Shown here: piece by piece, positions 21,572-25,331 of the stretch
Layout of the letters: every line of letters begins with the position of its first letter
Numbering within the stretch: position 1 is the stretch's first letter
Source of the DNA: JAOUEA01 sp031364965
GTDB lineage: Bacteria; Actinomycetota; UBA4738; HRBIN12
Length of the DNA: 25,331 nt
Assembly (NCBI GenBank): GCA_031364965.1
Contig: JANLXF010000227.1
Span: forward strand, 1 to 25,331
Direction of reading: 5' to 3'
Made by a program: the position numbers and the translations under genes
Notes under the pieces: generated by a model
Databases searched by the model: none
What the model was told of the DNA's origin: nothing
Seen by the model: the letters and a program-made list of their open reading frames with translations, nothing else

Positions 21572-23037
21572 CTGAGCTCTGCGACCGCACCGGCACCGAC
21601 CTGGGAGCCGGCCTGGCATCCGGTGAGTTCACCGCGGTCGCGCTCGCCGAGTCCTCGCTCGCCCGCGTGAAGGCGGTCGACGAGCGCGTGGGCGCCTTCC
21701 TCACCGAGACCCCGCAGGTGGCGCTCGAGCGCGCGGCGGAGCTCGACGTCTATCTGTCCACCGGCGCGCCCAAGCCCGACGTCGCGGGGATCCCGATCGC
21801 GCTGAAAGACGTGCTCACCACGAACGGGATCCGCACCACCTGCGGCTCGAAGATCCTCGAGACCTACGTGCCGCCGTACGACTGCACGGCGTGGACGCGG
21901 CTCTCGGGCGCCGGCTCGGTCCTGATCGGCAAGACGAACTGCGACGAGTTCGCGATGGGGTCCTCGAACGAGAACTCGGCGTACGGGCCGGTACACAACC
22001 CCTGGGACCTCGACACCGTGCCGGGCGGATCGAGCGGCGGCAGCGCCGCCGCGGTCGCCGCCGGAGAGGTCGTGTGGGCGCTCGGCACCGACACCGGTGG
22101 GTCGGTCCGCCAGCCCGCCGCGCTCACCGGCGTGGTGGGCCTGAAGCCGACCTACGGTCGGATCAGCCGATACGGACTGATCGCGTTCGCCTCCTCGCTC
22201 GACACCGTGGGCACGTTCACGCGGAGCGTGCGCGACGCAGCCGTGCTGCTCGTCGCGATCGCCGGCCGCGACCACCGCGATGCGACGAGCCTGGCCGACG
22301 AACCCGGCGATTACCTCGCGGGGATCGATCGCGGCGTCAAGGGGCTTCGCGTCGGCGTGATCGCCGACGCGTTCGGCGAAGGGGTGCAGCCTGACGTGGC
22401 CGCCTCCGTCCGCGCGGCTGTCGACCGGCTGGCGGCGCTCGGCGCCGAGGTCTCCGAGGTCGACTTGCCGCACGCCGAGTACGCCCTGTCGGCCTACTAC
22501 CTGATCGCGCCCTCCGAGGCGTCCTCGAACCTCGCCCGGTACGACGGCGTGCGCTATGGCCTCCGCGAGGACGGCGACGACTCGATCGCGATGATGTTCG
22601 CCACGCGTGGCGCCGGGTTCGGTCCCGAGGTGAAGCGCCGGATCATGCTCGGCACGTACGCCCTCTCGGCCGGCTACTACGAGGCCTACTACGGCCAGGC
22701 CCAGAAGGTCCGCACGTTGATCATCCAGGACTACGCGGCGGCGTTCGCCGGCGTCGACGTGCTGGTCTCGCCGACCTCACCGACGACCGCCTTCCGGATC
22801 GGCGAGAAGGCCGGCGACCCGATGGCGATGTACCTGAACGACATCTTCACGATCCCCGCGAACCTCGCCGGCGTTCCGGCGATCAGCGTGCCGTGCGGGC
22901 TCGACGCGAACGGTCTGCCGATCGGGCTCCAGCTCACCGCGCCGGCGCTGCAGGAGGCGACGCTGTTCCGAGCGGCGCACGCGCTCGAGTCCGACCTGGG
23001 GCTCGACCTGCGGCCGCCGCTCCTCGCCGGCGTCTAG
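21568..23037 (+). CDS. gatA: Glutamyl/aspartyl-tRNA amidotransferase subunit A
   Basis: A 489-residue amidase-signature enzyme that releases ammonia from Gln for conversion of Glu-tRNA(Gln) or Asp-tRNA(Asn). The catalytic triad is visible: K80 (IPIALKDV), cis-Ser S155 (PGGSSGGSAAAVAAG) and nucleophile S179 (GTDTGGSVRQPAA). The strings GKTNCDEFAMGSSNENSAYGPVHNPWD and LKPTYGRISRYGLIAFASSLD are GatA-specific. GTG 21568 overlaps the gatC stop. The TAG stop shares CTAG with the stop of the convergent EamA gene. gatB is separated from it by that minus-strand gene. Confidence 0.97.
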   Translation: MTELCDRTGTDLGAGLASGEFTAVALAESSLARVKAVDERVGAFLTETPQVALERAAELDVYLSTGAPKPDVAGIPIALKDVLTTNGIRTTCGSKILETYVPPYDCTAWTRLSGAGSVLIGKTNCDEFAMGSSNENSAYGPVHNPWDLDTVPGGSSGGSAAAVAAGEVVWALGTDTGGSVRQPAALTGVVGLKPTYGRISRYGLIAFASSLDTVGTFTRSVRDAAVLLVAIAGRDHRDATSLADEPGDYLAGIDRGVKGLRVGVIADAFGEGVQPDVAASVRAAVDRLAALGAEVSEVDLPHAEYALSAYYLIAPSEASSNLARYDGVRYGLREDGDDSIAMMFATRGAGFGPEVKRRIMLGTYALSAGYYEAYYGQAQKVRTLIIQDYAAAFAGVDVLVSPTSPTTAFRIGEKAGDPMAMYLNDIFTIPANLAGVPAISVPCGLDANGLPIGLQLTAPALQEATLFRAAHALESDLGLDLRPPLLAGV

Positions 23038-24023
23038 GGCTCGGCGGGTCCCGCGACCGCGGGCTCCGCGACGCCGCCCTCGACCGACCCCTCGACCTCG
23101 TCGCCGGGCTTTCGGGCGGGACCGCCCGCCGACACGATGAGCGCGACCGATGCGAGCACGATCACGGCCGCGACGAGCGTGCGGACGTTCAGGGCTTCGT
23201 CGAGGACGAGCCACCCCAGCGTGACCGCCACGATCGGGTTGACGTAGGCATAGGTCGACACCAGCGACGTCCGGACGTTCCGCAGGAGCCAGAGGTAGCA
23301 GCTGAACCCCACGAACGATCCGGCGAGGATCAGCCAGGCCAGTCCCAGCCATGACTGGGTCGTGACCTGCGAGACCGAGAAACCGTTCAGCTCGCCCGCG
23401 AGGACCGAGACCGCGAGGATCACGCCACCGCCCACGAGCTGCTGCATCCCGCTCCCGAGGAGCGGCCCCTTCGGGAGCGGCGCGGTCCGCGCATAGAGCG
23501 AGCCGGCGGTCCAGCAGAGGGTGGCGCACACCGCCACGAGCATGCCGCCGAGCGGTGCCCGCCCGGCCGATGCGTTCGATCCGATCAGGACGACGGCACC
23601 GAGGAACCCACCCGCCAGGCCGGTTACCACCCGCCATCCCAGCGGGGCGCTGCGGAAGATCACGCGGTCGAAGAACGCCAGCCACAGGGGGATCAGGGCG
23701 ATGATCAGCGACACGATCCCGGTGGGCGTCCCCATGTTCTCCGAGACGGCGACCAAGGCGTTCCCCCCGAGCAGCAGGAACACGCCCACGATGCCGGCGG
23801 CCCTCCATTGGGAACGGGTGGTGCGCTCGTGGGTGCGCACCGAGGTGAACGCGACGAGCACGGTCCCGGCGAACAGGAAGCGGGTGGCGGCCCCCAGGAG
23901 CGTAGGCGCCGACTCATTGACCTTCTCGATCCCGAGGTAGGTCGTGCCCCAGACGAAGTACAGGGCCCCGAGGACCGTCCAGACCTTCGCGGTCCTCGGG
24001 CCTCGGCCCTGTTCGCTCGTCAC
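23034..24023 (-). CDS. EamA/DMT-family transporter
   Basis: A 329-residue drug/metabolite transporter with ten hydrophobic segments in two EamA repeats: VLGALYFVWGTTYLGIEKV opens the first and LVAVCATLCWTAGSLYARTAPLPKGPLL the second. The end GFSCYLWLLRNVRTSLVSTYAYVNPIVAVTLGWLVLDEALNVRTLVAAVIVLASV is the classical DMT finish. The family exports amino acids, nucleobases or related metabolites; the substrate is unknown. The start is taken as GTG 24023 because TACACT ends 7 nt upstream; ATG 24044 would place the promoter inside the gene. The tail after the last helix is acidic (PGDEVEGSVEGGVAEPAVAGPAEP). It sits between gatA and gatB with no functional link apparent. Confidence 0.88.
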   Translation of the reverse strand: MTSEQGRGPRTAKVWTVLGALYFVWGTTYLGIEKVNESAPTLLGAATRFLFAGTVLVAFTSVRTHERTTRSQWRAAGIVGVFLLLGGNALVAVSENMGTPTGIVSLIIALIPLWLAFFDRVIFRSAPLGWRVVTGLAGGFLGAVVLIGSNASAGRAPLGGMLVAVCATLCWTAGSLYARTAPLPKGPLLGSGMQQLVGGGVILAVSVLAGELNGFSVSQVTTQSWLGLAWLILAGSFVGFSCYLWLLRNVRTSLVSTYAYVNPIVAVTLGWLVLDEALNVRTLVAAVIVLASVALIVSAGGPARKPGDEVEGSVEGGVAEPAVAGPAEP

Positions 24024-24030
24024 GGCGGGA

Positions 24031-24036
24031 AGTGTA
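24031..24036 (-). promoter_or_regulatory. -10 element of the EamA gene, leaderless type
   Basis: On the minus strand TACACT lies 7 nt before GTG 24023. This favours the GTG over the upstream ATG 24044 as the start. Confidence 0.5.
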
Positions 24037-24102
24037 CGGGCCATCGTGCGTGCCGTGCCCCGAACAACGCGGCCGGGGGCGCCCGCGTGAAACCGCCTCC
24101 GG

Positions 24103-24108
24103 TAGGCT
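24103..24108 (+). promoter_or_regulatory. -10 element of gatB, leaderless type
   Basis: TAGGCT lies 8 nt before ATG 24117. The 93-bp divergent region with the EamA gene shows nothing else recognisable. Confidence 0.5.
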
Positions 24109-24116
24109 AGGGCGCC

Positions 24117-25307
24117 ATGGCCGAGTGGGAACCCGTGGTCGGGCTCGAGTGCCACGTCGAGCTCGACACCGAGACGAAGATGTTCTGCGGGTGCCGCGTC
24201 GCGTTCGGCGCCGAGCCCAACACGAACGTGTGCCCCGTGTGCCTGGGTCACCCGGGCTCGCTCCCCGTGCCGAACGGCGAGGCGATCCGCCGCATCATCA
24301 AGATCGGCCTCGCGCTCGACTCCGAGATCGCGCCCCACTCGCTCTTCCACCGGAAGAACTACTTCTATCCCGACATGCCGAAGAACTATCAGATCAGCCA
24401 GTTCGACCTGCCGATCTGCGTGGGCGGTCACCTCGACGTCGAGCTGCCCGACGGCTCGACGAAGCGCGTCGGCATCACGCGCGTGCACATGGAGGAGGAC
24501 ACCGGCAAGACCACGCACGGCAGCGCCTCGGGCCGGATCCACGACGCCGACTCCGCGCTGATCGACTTCAACCGCGCGGGCACCCCGCTCGTCGAGTGCG
24601 TGAGCGAGCCTGACATGCGTTCGCCCGAGGAGGCCGGCGCCTACCTTCGCGAACTGCGCGCCACCCTCGAATCGCTCGACGTGAGCGACGTCCGCATGGA
24701 GGAGGGATCGCTGCGGTGCGACGCCAACATCTCGATGCGTCCCGTCGGCGCCGAGGCCTTCGGGACCAAGGTCGAGATCAAGAACATGAACTCGATCCGG
24801 TCGCTCGAGCGTGCGCTCACCTACGAGATCGAACGCCAGACCAAGGCGCTCGAGAACGGTGAGCCGATCGTCCAGGAGACACGGCACTGGGACGAGGACG
24901 CCGGCGCCACCAAGTCGATGCGCTCCAAGGAGGAAGCCTTCGACTACCGCTACTTCACCGAGCCCGACATCCCGCCGCTCGAACCCTCACTCGCCTGGAT
25001 CGACGAGATCCGCGCCGGGCTGCCCGAGCTGCCGCGTGCCCGTCGAGCGCGGTACGAGGCCGAGCTGGGCCTGCGGCCGGAGGTCGCCCGCGTGCTGGTC
25101 GGCGACCGCGGCTCGACCTCGTTGTTCGAGGACGCGGTCGCCCTGGGCGCGCCGGCCGACAAGGCCGCGAACTGGGTCACGCAAGACGTCGCCGGCCTCG
25201 TGAACAAGCGCGGCGGCGAACTCCGCGACGCGAAGATCACCCCGCGCCACCTCGCCGATCTGATCGGCCTGCTCGAGGCCGAGTCGATCAGCGGTCAGGG
25301 CGCCTAG
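24117..25307 (+). CDS. gatB: Asp/Glu-tRNA(Asn/Gln) amidotransferase subunit B, ending early at an in-frame TAG
   Basis: GatB activates Glu-tRNA(Gln) or Asp-tRNA(Asn) with ATP and receives ammonia from GatA. The catalytic domain is intact: EPVVGLECHVELDTETKMFCGC (4-25), NTNVCPVCLGHPGSLPVPN with the conserved Cys pair (36-54), FHRKNYFYPDMPKNYQISQ, RVHMEEDTGK, DFNRAGTPLVE, DANISMR, KVEIKNMNS and DYRYFTEPDIPPL. The helical region follows. The ORF stops at 396 residues, about 90-110 short of the usual 480-500, just where the C-terminal YqeY-like tRNA-binding domain should begin. After the TAG the same frame stays open for the last 8 codons (RALEAVRA), which look like GatB continuing. A nonsense change, a sequence error or readthrough are possible. 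Confidence 0.92.
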   Translation: MAEWEPVVGLECHVELDTETKMFCGCRVAFGAEPNTNVCPVCLGHPGSLPVPNGEAIRRIIKIGLALDSEIAPHSLFHRKNYFYPDMPKNYQISQFDLPICVGGHLDVELPDGSTKRVGITRVHMEEDTGKTTHGSASGRIHDADSALIDFNRAGTPLVECVSEPDMRSPEEAGAYLRELRATLESLDVSDVRMEEGSLRCDANISMRPVGAEAFGTKVEIKNMNSIRSLERALTYEIERQTKALENGEPIVQETRHWDEDAGATKSMRSKEEAFDYRYFTEPDIPPLEPSLAWIDEIRAGLPELPRARRARYEAELGLRPEVARVLVGDRGSTSLFEDAVALGAPADKAANWVTQDVAGLVNKRGGELRDAKITPRHLADLIGLLEAESISGQGA

Positions 25308-25331
25308 CGGGCGCTCGAGGCCGTGAGGGCG

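Noticed and set aside
23034..24044. ATG 24044 as start of the EamA gene
   Set aside because: It would put the TACACT -10 element inside the gene, and the extra seven residues carry no family signal. GTG 24023 fits the leaderless spacing seen elsewhere, though the ATG cannot be excluded.
1..25331. Search for CRISPR arrays, insertion sequences, integrase genes, toxin-antitoxin pairs or defence islands
   Set aside because: No repeated spacer units, transposase motifs, terminal repeats or defence domains were seen; codon and base use look uniform across the window.

Overview
The window looks like a chromosomal piece of a high-GC actinobacterium (Actinomycetota). The evidence is strong G/C preference at third codon positions, many GTG starts, a MurA with Asp in place of the catalytic Cys (as in mycobacteria), and gene orders familiar from the phylum: atpD-atpC-murA, mnmA followed by ligA, and gatC-gatA followed by gatB. 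The exact lineage cannot be fixed from this sequence. It is a compact, mostly housekeeping region. I see no phage, transposon, CRISPR array, tRNA or rRNA.

Layout. 1-3087: end of the ATP synthase operon (atpD, atpC), then murA overlapping a CPBP intramembrane protease gene. 3131-6824: a tight run of SCP2 protein, zinc alcohol dehydrogenase, second SCP2 protein, anchored hypothetical protein and PrsW-type protease. 6835-7767: MeaB-type GTPase. 7855-10957: a metal ABC transporter (lipoprotein, ATPase, permease) convergent with a Fur/Zur-family repressor gene. 11010-13657: divergent aminoglycoside-phosphotransferase-like kinase and NAD(P)-binding NmrA/SDR-like protein, then an enoyl-CoA hydratase. 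13835-14385: two very small Cys-rich putative zinc proteins separated by a strong hairpin. 14387-16159 (minus): a PabB-PabC fusion for folate synthesis, divergent from mnmA. 16221-21253: mnmA, a SnoaL-like protein, a UPF0280 (ApbE-like) protein, ligA and a DUF4328 membrane protein. 21278-25307: gatC and gatA, a convergent EamA transporter, and gatB. The three gat genes encode the amidotransferase that makes Gln-tRNA(Gln) and/or Asn-tRNA(Asn).

The most consistent unexplained pattern is regulatory. At 12 genes and one mini-ORF, a TANNNT -10 hexamer (mostly TAGNCT) lies 6-9 nt before the start codon, the architecture expected for leaderless mRNAs. Two of these -10 boxes begin with the TAG stop codon of the previous gene. 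One drives a 7-codon mini-ORF whose stop overlaps the start of the DUF4328 gene. In several cases the pattern decides the start codon.

Other points for follow-up are: a 10-bp perfect inverted repeat before the Fur/Zur gene that shares TTGCA elements with the transporter promoter; an in-frame TAG that ends gatB about 100 codons early although the frame stays open and GatB-like beyond it; the Asp116 MurA; and the two tiny Cys-rich genes. I found no convincing new multi-gene defence or biosynthetic system.
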